NCBI GenBank assembly: GCA_021790075.1
Contig: JAJYIN010000089.1
Location: 1-8,237, forward strand
From: Actinomycetes bacterium
GTDB taxonomy: Bacteria; Actinomycetota; Thermoleophilia; BMS3ABIN01
Reading direction: 5' to 3'
DNA length: 8,237 nucleotides
In this document: positions 1 through 5,223 of the stretch, one piece after another
Layout of the letters: every line of letters begins with the position of its first letter
How positions within the stretch are numbered: position 1 is the first letter of the stretch
Notes under the pieces: generated by a model
What the model was told of the DNA's origin: nothing
Database searches by the model: none
Seen by the model: the letters and a program-made list of their open reading frames with translations, nothing else
Translations under genes and position numbers: made by a program

Positions 1-209
1 CGGCCGTTGGCCACGTACAGCAGATCATTCTGGAGGCCGTACTGCGATGCCGGCGCCTGATGTGTCAAGCAGGAACCGTAGCCACAATATGCCGCCGAGC
101 TGGCGGACATATATCCGCTGGTCGCGATGGCTAGCACGACCAGAAGAGCCAGCGGGGCGAGGACCACGATGGTCCGCCACCTGAGGCTCCCTTTGAGGAT
201 GCTCTTCAT
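1..209 (-). CDS. N-terminal part of a secreted or membrane-anchored protein, function unknown
   Basis: This frame is read from the complement and runs off the left edge, so only the first 69 residues are present. It begins MKSILKGSLRWR, a basic N-terminus, followed by a hydrophobic stretch at about residues 13-29 (IVVLAPLALLVVLAIAT) and then a small-residue region (SGYMSASSAA). This is the layout of a signal peptide or a single N-terminal membrane anchor. After it come two closely spaced cysteines (YCGYGSC, about residues 43-48) and a segment ending LLYVANGR. The start at 209 was chosen because a strong ribosome binding site (GGAGGAGGG, complement of 217-225) sits 7 nt upstream. An in-frame ATG at 227 lies upstream of that site and is less likely. 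A promoter is visible just upstream. The family is not recognisable from this fragment. The gene is divergent from cooC and probably unrelated to it. Confidence 0.75.
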   Translation of the reverse strand, partial: MKSILKGSLRWRTIVVLAPLALLVVLAIATSGYMSASSAAYCGYGSCLTHQAPASQYGLQNDLLYVANG

Positions 210-229
210 CCCTTCACCCTCCTCCATTT

Positions 230-259
230 ATTAGAGTTAAAGAAATCGGTCTGGGTCAA
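230..259 (-). promoter_or_regulatory. Sigma-70-type promoter for the left-edge secreted-protein gene
   Basis: On the minus strand a -35 hexamer TTGACC (complement of 254-259) and a -10 hexamer TCTAAT (complement of 230-235) are separated by 18 nt. Each matches the housekeeping consensus at five of six positions. Transcription would begin only a few bases before the GGAGG ribosome binding site, giving a very short leader. The call rests on motif matching and on its position directly in front of a gene with a good start. Confidence 0.55.
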
Positions 260-361
260 CTTGCTTTTGATTTTTGGGAACTAGCGATCACCTCCTGTCC
301 CCCGTTTATATAAGTGTTGATAAAACTTGCAAGCACCTTTACATGCGGGGACTTAAGGTCG

Positions 362-388
362 CGAAATCCCCGGCGATAACGGGTTTCG
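362..388. other. Intergenic hairpin, imperfect
   Basis: CGAAA (362-366) and CCC (368-370) can pair with GGG (381-383) and TTTCG (384-388), leaving one bulged T at 367 and a 10-nt loop. No U-tract follows, so this is not an intrinsic terminator. It may be part of a structured RNA or a protein-binding dyad. Its role is unknown. Confidence 0.35.
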
Positions 389-415
389 ATCACTTGATGA
401 ATTGCTGGAGGAAAA

Positions 416-463
416 AGGTCTTTTCGACTCTGCTGAGTGCTGCTATTTGTCGTCGAATGACCT
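416..463. other. Intergenic 48-nt long-loop inverted repeat
   Basis: AGGTC (416-420) is complementary to GACCT (459-463), and TTCGAC (423-428) is complementary to GTCGAA (452-457). The two stems are separated by a small TT/T internal loop, giving 11 paired bases around a 23-nt apical loop. No T-run follows, so it does not look like an intrinsic terminator. It lies about 300 bp before cooC and could be part of a small RNA or leader fold. Pairing was found by eye; no energy was calculated. Confidence 0.4.
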
Positions 464-529
464 AAATCAAGTACGGAACCCCACCGTGGCGACTTCCCCC
501 AAATCCCCCCATTCGTCTTGAAAGACTCT

Positions 530-535
530 TATAAT
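530..535 (+). promoter_or_regulatory. Possible -10 element (perfect TATAAT), distal to cooC
   Basis: A perfect TATAAT hexamer sits in the AT-rich intergenic region, but there is no good -35 hexamer at the usual 16-18 nt upstream distance. If active on the plus strand it would give cooC a leader of more than 200 nt, or start a small RNA. In AT-rich DNA such a match can arise by chance. Confidence 0.25.
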
Positions 536-615
536 CCAAGTAGTTTACTCTAATTTAGGTAAAATGCATGATGCAAATTAGCCAATTTTATGGGTAAACC
601 ACTTTAATTGTGGGG

Positions 616-624
616 TGATATAAG
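616..624 (+). promoter_or_regulatory. Possible extended -10 element upstream of cooC
   Basis: TG at 616-617, one base, then TATAAG at 619-624 matches the extended -10 pattern (TGnTATAAT) with one mismatch. Extended -10 promoters can work without a good -35, and none is evident here. It would be an alternative, more distal cooC promoter. Evidence is the motif alone. Confidence 0.25.
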
Positions 625-708
625 CCCCCCGGGGTATGGCCATAAGCAGCTCTTTTTACATTCCCTGGAAACGGTTTTTCTGGGCTGCCGGCAAGTGGCA
701 TGCTAAAC

Positions 709-736
709 TTGACATGAGTATGATTATTATCATAAA
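709..736 (+). promoter_or_regulatory. Proximal promoter of cooC
   Basis: A perfect -35 hexamer TTGACA (709-714) is followed after 16 nt by CATAAA (731-736), which matches the -10 consensus at four of six positions. Transcription would start near 743, just before the AGGAGGAGG ribosome binding site (751-759) and the ATG at 761, so the leader would be very short. The weak -10 and the palindrome inside the spacer suggest a regulated promoter. This is inferred from motifs only. Confidence 0.45.
720..733. promoter_or_regulatory. Candidate operator palindrome within the cooC promoter
   Basis: ATGAT (720-724), four bases (TATT), then ATCAT (729-733) forms a perfect 5-bp dyad lying in the spacer and -10 region of the cooC promoter. 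A protein bound here would block RNA polymerase. The AT-rich TGAT...ATCA shape recalls metal-regulator boxes: the right half, TTATTATCA, resembles a Fur half-site. The spacing does not match the classic Fur or NikR operator, so no regulator is assigned. A metal-responsive repressor would make sense for a nickel-handling gene, but that is inference. Confidence 0.35.
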
Positions 737-760
737 CGAAACGGAAGCAGAGGAGGAGGC

Positions 761-1537
761 ATGAAGCTGGCCGTTACCGGGAAAGGCGGGGTGGGCAAGA
801 CCACTGTCGCCGGCACCATGGCCCGCATCCTCGCCTCCCGGGGATTGCGTGTTTATGCGGTCGACGCCGATCCGGACGCCAACCTGGCCTCCGCCATCGG
901 CATTAGCGCGGATAAGGCCGCCGCCATCACTCCCATCTCCGAGATGGCGCAACTGATCAGGGAACGGACCGGCGCTGAGCCCGGCGCCCTCACCCCGGTT
1001 TACAAGATGAACCCGCGCGTGGACGATCTTCCGGAAAGCCTGTCAGTCGAGGCGCACGGGGTGCGCCTGCTAAGGCTGGGCACCGTCAAGAAGGGCGGCG
1101 GAGGCTGTATCTGCCCCGAGTCGGCGCTGCTGAGGTCCCTGCTCACTCACCTGATGCTGGCCGAAAAAGACATTGTCATCGTCGATATGGAGGCGGGCAT
1201 CGAGCACCTCGGGCGGGCCACCGCCCGCGGCGTCGACGCCATGCTGGTGGTGGTGGAACCGGGACGCCGTTCAGTTCAGACCGCCGAAACGATCTCCAGG
1301 CTGGCCCGGGATATCGGTGTTTCACGCATCGCGCTGGTGGTGAACAAGGTAACCCCCGCGGATGGGGACTTCTGCCGGCAGCTGGCCGAGGACCACGACG
1401 TGCTCGGCTGCCTGCCCTTCAGTGAGGAGGTACGGCTGGCGGACCTGGACGAACAAGCGCCCTATGATGCTTCACCCGCTTATGCCGCCGAGGTCAGCGG
1501 CATCCTGGAGCGCGCCCAAGCCCTGATCGGCGGATAA
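761..1537 (+). CDS. cooC: CooC-type nickel-insertion ATPase for carbon monoxide dehydrogenase
   Basis: The 258-residue product is a MinD/ParA-class P-loop ATPase of the CooC/AcsF branch. It shows the deviant Walker A motif GKGGVGKTT (residues 7-15, signature Lys8), a switch I region VDADPDANL (34-42), a Walker B region IVIVDMEAGIEHLG (138-151), and the base-contacting NK pair (195-196). The CxC motif typical of CooC is present as CIC at residues 116-118. In characterised CooC this pair binds nickel at the dimer interface, and ATP hydrolysis drives nickel transfer into the C-cluster of cytoplasmic CO dehydrogenase. Length is normal for the family. The start is supported by AGGAGGAGG at 751-759. 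No CO dehydrogenase or acetyl-CoA synthase genes are in the window, so the partner lies elsewhere. The gene points the same way as the haem-quinone operon but is separated from it by 108 nt, so co-transcription is uncertain. The alternative is an AcsF paralogue serving acetyl-CoA synthase. Confidence 0.88.
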   Translation: MKLAVTGKGGVGKTTVAGTMARILASRGLRVYAVDADPDANLASAIGISADKAAAITPISEMAQLIRERTGAEPGALTPVYKMNPRVDDLPESLSVEAHGVRLLRLGTVKKGGGGCICPESALLRSLLTHLMLAEKDIVIVDMEAGIEHLGRATARGVDAMLVVVEPGRRSVQTAETISRLARDIGVSRIALVVNKVTPADGDFCRQLAEDHDVLGCLPFSEEVRLADLDEQAPYDASPAYAAEVSGILERAQALIGG

Positions 1538-1544
1538 GCCCGGG

Positions 1545-1574
1545 TTTACCTCTCCGGCCAAGTTGCGTTAAGAT
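1545..1574 (+). promoter_or_regulatory. Weak candidate promoter for the hemB operon
   Basis: TTTACC (1545-1550) and TAAGAT (1569-1574) lie 18 nt apart in the gap after cooC. Each matches the consensus at about four of six positions. If used, the transcript would begin near 1581, inside the GC-rich hairpin region before hemB. The match is modest, and the operon could equally be read through from cooC. Confidence 0.25.
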
Positions 1575-1577
1575 ACA

Positions 1578-1617
1578 AGGCGGCCCCTGGGCCGTCGACC
1601 GCCTAAAAAACAGGCCC
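1578..1617 (+). promoter_or_regulatory. GC-rich leader hairpins with alternative pairings before hemB
   Basis: Three competing stems can be drawn: CGGCC (1581-1585) with GGCCG (1590-1594); AGGCGG (1578-1583) with CCGCCT (1599-1604); and GGGCC (1589-1593) with GGCCC (1613-1617). The first shares bases with both others, so they cannot all form together. The hairpins are followed by A residues (1605-1610) rather than T, so none is an intrinsic terminator on the plus strand. The ribosome binding site of hemB (TAAGGAG, 1631-1637) lies just downstream. A leader with switchable structure is possible, but this is pairing by eye. Confidence 0.25.
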
Positions 1618-1645
1618 CTTGCAGCTCATATAAGGAGTTTTCATC

Positions 1646-2620
1646 GTGTACTTCCCCGCTTACAGAATGAGACGCCTGCGCCAGACGCCGCAGATCCGGG
1701 AGCTGGTCCGGGAGACCGACCTGCTGGCCGACCGTCTCATCTATCCGCTCTTTGTGACCCACGGCCAGGACGTGAAAGAGGAAGTCGCGTCCATGCCGGG
1801 CTGTTACCAGCTTTCCATCAACAACCTGGTGGAGGAGGCCAGACAAGTGCGGGAACTGGGGATCCCGGCGGTCCTGCTGTTCGGCATACCGGCGGAGAAA
1901 GACGAAGCCGGATCGGGCGCCTACGACGAGGAGGGCATCATCCAGATGGCGCTGGCGGCGCTGAAGGAAGAGGTTCCCCAGTTAACCCTGATCACAGACG
2001 TCTGCCTCTGTGAGTACACCAGCCACGGGCATTGCGGCATCGTCCATGACGGGGACGTCGACAACGACCTGACACTGGAAATGCTGGCCCGGATGGCAGT
2101 CTCGCACGCCGAGGCCGGCGCCGACATCGTCGCCCCCTCTGACATGATGGACGGACGGGTGGCCGCCATCAGGGCTTCGCTGGACAACGAGGGCTTCACC
2201 AACACGCCGATAATGTCCTATTCTTCCAAATTTGCCTCGTCCTATTACGGACCTTTCCGGAACGCGGCCGAATCGACGCCTGAGTTCGGCGACCGCCGCT
2301 CGTATCAGATGGACATCCGCAACAGCGACGAAGCCGTGCGCGAAGCCCTGCTGGATATCGAGGAAGGGGCAGACATAGTAATGGTGAAGCCGGCGCTGCC
2401 CTTCCTGGACATCATTTACCGCGTCAAACAGGAAACCAAGTTCCCGCTGGCCGCCTATAACGTCAGCGGCGAGTACGCCATGCTCAAGGCCGCCGCCGCT
2501 GCCGGCTGGCTGGACGAGAAAGAGGCGGTGCTGGAAGCGTTGACATCCATCCGCCGGGCGGGGGCTGACATGATAATCACCTATCATGCCAAGGATGCCG
2601 CGGTCTGGCTCCGGCAATAA
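1646..2620 (+). CDS. hemB: Delta-aminolevulinic acid dehydratase (porphobilinogen synthase)
   Basis: HemB condenses two 5-aminolevulinate molecules into porphobilinogen, the second committed step of tetrapyrrole synthesis in the cytoplasm. The 324-residue length is normal. The two active-site lysines are visible: Lys195 in SYSSKFASSYYGPFR and Lys248, the Schiff-base lysine, in IVMVKPALPFLD. The segment DVCLCEYTSHGHCG (118-131) carries Cys120, Cys122 and Cys130, the triad of zinc-binding HemB enzymes, so a zinc-dependent enzyme is expected. The start is a GTG at 1646, placed 8 nt after TAAGGAG (1631-1637), which gives the typical N-terminus ending RMRRLRQT. The gene opens a tightly packed run, and its last 35 bp overlap the start of hemL. 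No hemA, hemC or hemD is present in the window. Confidence 0.97.
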   Translation: MYFPAYRMRRLRQTPQIRELVRETDLLADRLIYPLFVTHGQDVKEEVASMPGCYQLSINNLVEEARQVRELGIPAVLLFGIPAEKDEAGSGAYDEEGIIQMALAALKEEVPQLTLITDVCLCEYTSHGHCGIVHDGDVDNDLTLEMLARMAVSHAEAGADIVAPSDMMDGRVAAIRASLDNEGFTNTPIMSYSSKFASSYYGPFRNAAESTPEFGDRRSYQMDIRNSDEAVREALLDIEEGADIVMVKPALPFLDIIYRVKQETKFPLAAYNVSGEYAMLKAAAAAGWLDEKEAVLEALTSIRRAGADMIITYHAKDAAVWLRQ

Positions 2621-3905
2621 TACGTTGGAAACGTCCAGATCCAAGGAACTCTTCCATGAGGCCCTGTCACTCCTCCCGGGAGGCGTGAACAGCCCCGTCC
2701 GCGCCATGCGCGCGGTGGGGCTGGAGCCTCTCTTCATCAGCCACGGCGCCGGCAGCAAGATGTATGACGTCGACGGCAACGAGTACATTGACTACGTTGG
2801 TTCGTGGGGGCCGCTCATCCTGGGGCATACCCATCCCGCCGTAACCGAGGCGCTCGAAAAGACCCTGCGGGACGGCACCAGCTTCGGGGCGCCCTGCCCC
2901 CTGGAAGTCGAGCTGGCCCGGCAGGTCACCGGAGCGGCGCCCTCCATCGACATGGTGCGGATGGTCAATTCGGGCACGGAAGCGACCATGAGCGCCCTCC
3001 GGATCGCCCGGGGTTTCACCGGGCGGGACAAGATTGTCAAATTCATCGGCTGCTATCACGGCGCCGTGGACAGCCTGCTGGTCCAGGCCGGTTCCGGCGT
3101 GCTGACCCTGTCCCTTCCCGACAGCCCCGGCGTCACCAGGGGGACGTCAGCCGACACCATCCTGGCCACCTTCAATGACCTGGACGGCGTCAAGGAGATC
3201 ATGGCGGCGGAGGGCGAGCAGGTTGCGGCGGTCATCCTGGAGCCGGTAGCCGGCAACATGGGCGTAGTGACGCCGGCCGGCGGGTTCCTCGAAGGGCTCC
3301 GTTCGCTGTGCGACGAGTACGGCGCCCTTCTCATTTTTGACGAGGTGATGACCGGCTTCCGGGTCGCCTACGGCGGCGCCCAGCAGATTTTCGGCGTGAG
3401 GCCTGACATGACCTGCCTGGGAAAGGTGATTGGCGGCGGCATGCCCGTCGGGGCTTTCGGCGGCCGGCGGGACATCATGGAAACCGTAGCTCCGGCCGGC
3501 AGCACCTATCAGGCCGGCACCCTTTCCGGCAATCCGCTCGCCATGGCCGGCGGGCTGGCCACACTCAAGGAACTCGGGAAACCGGGGGTATACGAAGCGC
3601 TGGAACAGAAGTCGGCCTGGCTGGCGGACGGCCTGGCGGCGGCTGCAAAAGCCAATGGCACCCCTTTCGCGCTCAACCGCGCCGGCTCCATGTTGACCTT
3701 CTTCTTTACCGGCGGTCCGGTCACTGATTTTGAATCGGCCAAGGCCAGCGATACTGACCGTTACGCCTCGTACTACCGTTATATGCTCGAGCACGGCGTC
3801 TATCTGGCGCCGTCCCAGTTCGAGGCGGCGTTTGTTTCGCTGGCCCACAGCGAGGAAGACCTGTCAAAGACCGCAGAGGCGGCGGCCGGCTTCCTGAGCT
3901 CCTGA
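2586..3905 (+). CDS. hemL: Glutamate-1-semialdehyde 2,1-aminomutase
   Basis: HemL is a class III PLP-dependent aminotransferase-fold enzyme. It converts glutamate-1-semialdehyde to 5-aminolevulinate, the end of the C5 pathway that starts from glutamyl-tRNA. The characteristic LLPGGVNSPVRAM occurs at residues 29-41. NSGTEATMSALRIAR (128-142) contacts the cofactor phosphate, FDEVMTGFR (251-259) contains the aspartate (252) that pairs with the pyridine nitrogen, and Lys280 in CLGKVIGGGMPVGAFGG is the PLP-binding lysine. The product supplies the substrate of HemB, encoded just upstream. The ATG at 2586 gives 439 residues and overlaps hemB by 35 bp. No clear ribosome binding site precedes it, so translational coupling is likely; ATG 2595 or TTG 2625 are possible alternative starts, since conserved sequence begins only around residue 18. 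Confidence 0.96.
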   Translation: MPRMPRSGSGNNTLETSRSKELFHEALSLLPGGVNSPVRAMRAVGLEPLFISHGAGSKMYDVDGNEYIDYVGSWGPLILGHTHPAVTEALEKTLRDGTSFGAPCPLEVELARQVTGAAPSIDMVRMVNSGTEATMSALRIARGFTGRDKIVKFIGCYHGAVDSLLVQAGSGVLTLSLPDSPGVTRGTSADTILATFNDLDGVKEIMAAEGEQVAAVILEPVAGNMGVVTPAGGFLEGLRSLCDEYGALLIFDEVMTGFRVAYGGAQQIFGVRPDMTCLGKVIGGGMPVGAFGGRRDIMETVAPAGSTYQAGTLSGNPLAMAGGLATLKELGKPGVYEALEQKSAWLADGLAAAAKANGTPFALNRAGSMLTFFFTGGPVTDFESAKASDTDRYASYYRYMLEHGVYLAPSQFEAAFVSLAHSEEDLSKTAEAAAGFLSS

Positions 3906-3923
3906 GAGGAGGCCAGAGACCGG

Positions 3924-4562
3924 ATGCCACAGTCCAATCACCGCAAGAGCTCTGTGCCGGCGGCGACCGTCCCGCGCCTCTCCCAGTATCTGCGCAAGCT
4001 GCAGGAGATCCAGAACCGGGGCACCACCACCGTTTCCTCCCGGCAACTGGCCGGCGAGGTCGGCACCAATCCGGCCCAGATCCGCAAGGACCTCTCCTAT
4101 TTCGGCGAGTTCGGCATCCGGGGAGTCGGCTACGACGTCGACCGGCTCATCACCGAGCTGCGCAAGTGCCTGGGGCTGGATCATTCCTGGAACGTGATCA
4201 TCATCGGCTCCGGCAAGCTCGGCACCGCCCTGGCCCGGTACCGGGGTTTTCAAAAGCAGGGGTTCAATCTGATCGGCATGTTCGACAGCTCCAGGAAGGT
4301 GGTCGGCAAGAACCGCGGCGGCGGGCCGGTGATGTCCACTGAGAAGCTGGAACCGTTCATCGAAAAAAACAGGGTCGATATAGCCATCATCACCACGCCG
4401 GCGGCAGTGGCGCAGATGATCATCGACCGGGTGGTGGGCGCCGGCGTACCATCGGTGCTCAATTTTGCCCCCATCCGCGCCCATGCCGACAAGCCCGCCA
4501 TCCTCCGGCAGGTTGACCTCTCCACCGAGCTGATGACACTGTCATTCTACCTTGACGATTAG
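3924..4562 (+). CDS. rex: Redox-sensing transcriptional repressor Rex
   Basis: Rex is a homodimeric cytoplasmic repressor that binds DNA when NAD+ is high and lets go when NADH rises, controlling fermentation, respiration and often quinone or cytochrome genes. The 212-residue protein has the two Rex domains in order. An N-terminal winged helix (about residues 16-85) includes VSSRQLAGEVGTNPAQIRKDLSYFGEFGIRGVGYDV. A Rossmann domain begins with NVIIIGSGKLGTALA (90-104), whose GxGxxG loop binds the dinucleotide. The C-terminal VDLSTELMTLSFYL is the domain-swapped tail typical of Rex. AGGAGG at 3907-3912 lies 11 nt before the ATG, slightly long but usable. It is 18 nt after hemL and 6 nt before the next gene, so it is embedded in the operon. 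In streptomycetes rex is joined to haem genes too, but at the front of hemACD. I saw no convincing TTGTGAA-N4-TTCACAA operator in the window. Confidence 0.95.
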   Translation: MPQSNHRKSSVPAATVPRLSQYLRKLQEIQNRGTTTVSSRQLAGEVGTNPAQIRKDLSYFGEFGIRGVGYDVDRLITELRKCLGLDHSWNVIIIGSGKLGTALARYRGFQKQGFNLIGMFDSSRKVVGKNRGGGPVMSTEKLEPFIEKNRVDIAIITTPAAVAQMIIDRVVGAGVPSVLNFAPIRAHADKPAILRQVDLSTELMTLSFYLDD

Positions 4563-4568
4563 GAAGCA

Positions 4569-5219
4569 GTGACAACCACGGGGACACTGGAAAAAATGTG
4601 GCGGGAAACCGCCGCCGGCAGCCCCCTCTTTGCCGAGAGGATGAAACCGCTCCCGCTCCGGGAGGGTTCCACCGGGTATGGCGAGCTGTTCACCGATGCC
4701 TGTGATGCTCCGGAAGTGGCTGACGGGGCGGCCGGCGAATCCTACCGGCTGGCGCTCGAGTACATATTTGAGGGCTACCTGCTTCATTACGGCAGCGGCC
4801 GGCTCCTGGGACCTCCGGCTGAGGGCGGCTTCGAGCTGCTGGCCGGCGATTACATGTACGCCCGCGGGCTCAGCCGTGTCGCCGCCCTTGGTGATGTATT
4901 CTCAATCCGGGTGCTGGCAGACCTGATGAGCCTTTGTTCGCTCATTCACAGCCGGCGGATGGACGGCATGCTGGCTCTGGAAATCTGGAGCGCGTGCACT
5001 CTGGCCATCGGCCGGCGGGCAGCGGCCGGCGAAGACAGCGTTGCGGATTTCCTCGGTTCTTTTGCCCGCTTCAGGGAACAGGCATTCAGTGGGCAGCTTG
5101 AGGGCGGCGAGCTCGCCCCGGTCCTGGCCGGGCTGCTGGACAGCTATGACGAAGGGAAACGCCGGGCCATCGCCAGCCGGCTCGAGCAGATATATGATGA
5201 GTTTGCCATGAGGGATTGA
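4569..5219 (+). CDS. HepS-like protein: putative small subunit of a polyprenyl diphosphate synthase
   Basis: The product (216 residues, GTG start, AGGAAG at 4561-4566 as ribosome binding site) is not a standard catalytic enzyme. Residues 90-125 contain LLAGDYMYARGLSRVAALGDVFSIRVLADL. From memory this resembles the LAGDY...L...D...IR.LA signature of heptaprenyl diphosphate synthase component I (HepS) and, more distantly, the LAGDYLxxRA helix of trans-polyprenyl synthases. The DDxxD substrate-binding motifs of catalytic polyprenyl synthases are absent, which also fits HepS, a non-catalytic partner that sets chain length with HepT. The protein looks soluble and helical, with no signal peptide or membrane segment. 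It lies 6 nt after rex and 4 nt before the UbiD gene, followed by the UbiA prenyltransferase, so a role in making the menaquinone side chain is a sensible inference. No HepT-like catalytic gene is in the window. The remote similarity was not aligned; an unrelated helical protein remains possible. Confidence 0.5.
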   Translation: MTTTGTLEKMWRETAAGSPLFAERMKPLPLREGSTGYGELFTDACDAPEVADGAAGESYRLALEYIFEGYLLHYGSGRLLGPPAEGGFELLAGDYMYARGLSRVAALGDVFSIRVLADLMSLCSLIHSRRMDGMLALEIWSACTLAIGRRAAAGEDSVADFLGSFARFREQAFSGQLEGGELAPVLAGLLDSYDEGKRRAIASRLEQIYDEFAMRD

Positions 5220-5223
5220 TCAG

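Larger units (their letters stand above)
260..708. other. AT-rich divergent intergenic region with inverted repeats, no convincing gene
   Basis: About 450 bases between the divergent promoters hold no reading frame that looks coding. The region is much richer in A+T than the flanking genes and is full of short dyads: CTTGCAAG near 327-334, hairpins at 362-388 and 416-463, TTTAC/GTAAA arms at 544-563, TGCAT-G-ATGCA at 565-575, AAATT/AATTT at 575-588, and CCAC/GTGG at 599-613. Runs of C occur at 495-510 and 625-630. Such a region could hold regulator sites, a small RNA, or a long structured cooC leader. I could not match it to a riboswitch class I can recall, and no tRNA-like fold is apparent. 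Confidence 0.5.

Noticed and set aside
449..463. CooA/CRP-type binding site (TGTCG...GACCT)
   Set aside because: The spacing and second half-site do not fit TGTCA-N6-TGACA, and the bases are better explained as one arm of the 416-463 inverted repeat.
274..465. 63-residue plus-strand reading frame in the intergenic region
   Set aside because: It starts at a TTG with no ribosome binding site, has no recognisable domain or coding-like composition, and spans two inverted repeats. Treated as non-coding.
575..640. Rex operator upstream of cooC (TTGTGG followed by TGATATAA)
   Set aside because: Only one partial half-site is present and the second arm does not match TTCACAA, so it was not called.
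260..760. Known riboswitch (cyclic di-GMP, cobalamin, NiCo or molybdenum cofactor) upstream of cooC
   Set aside because: I looked for the conserved core strings of these classes as I remember them and found none convincingly placed. An Infernal scan would settle it.
1982..2788. 268-residue minus-strand frame across hemB and hemL
   Set aside because: It lies antisense to two certain genes and its product is low in hydrophobic core and rich in G, R, H and V, as expected of the opposite frame of GC-rich DNA.
3147..3848. 233-residue minus-strand frame inside hemL
   Set aside because: Fully antisense to an intact, motif-bearing hemL; no ribosome binding site or family resemblance.
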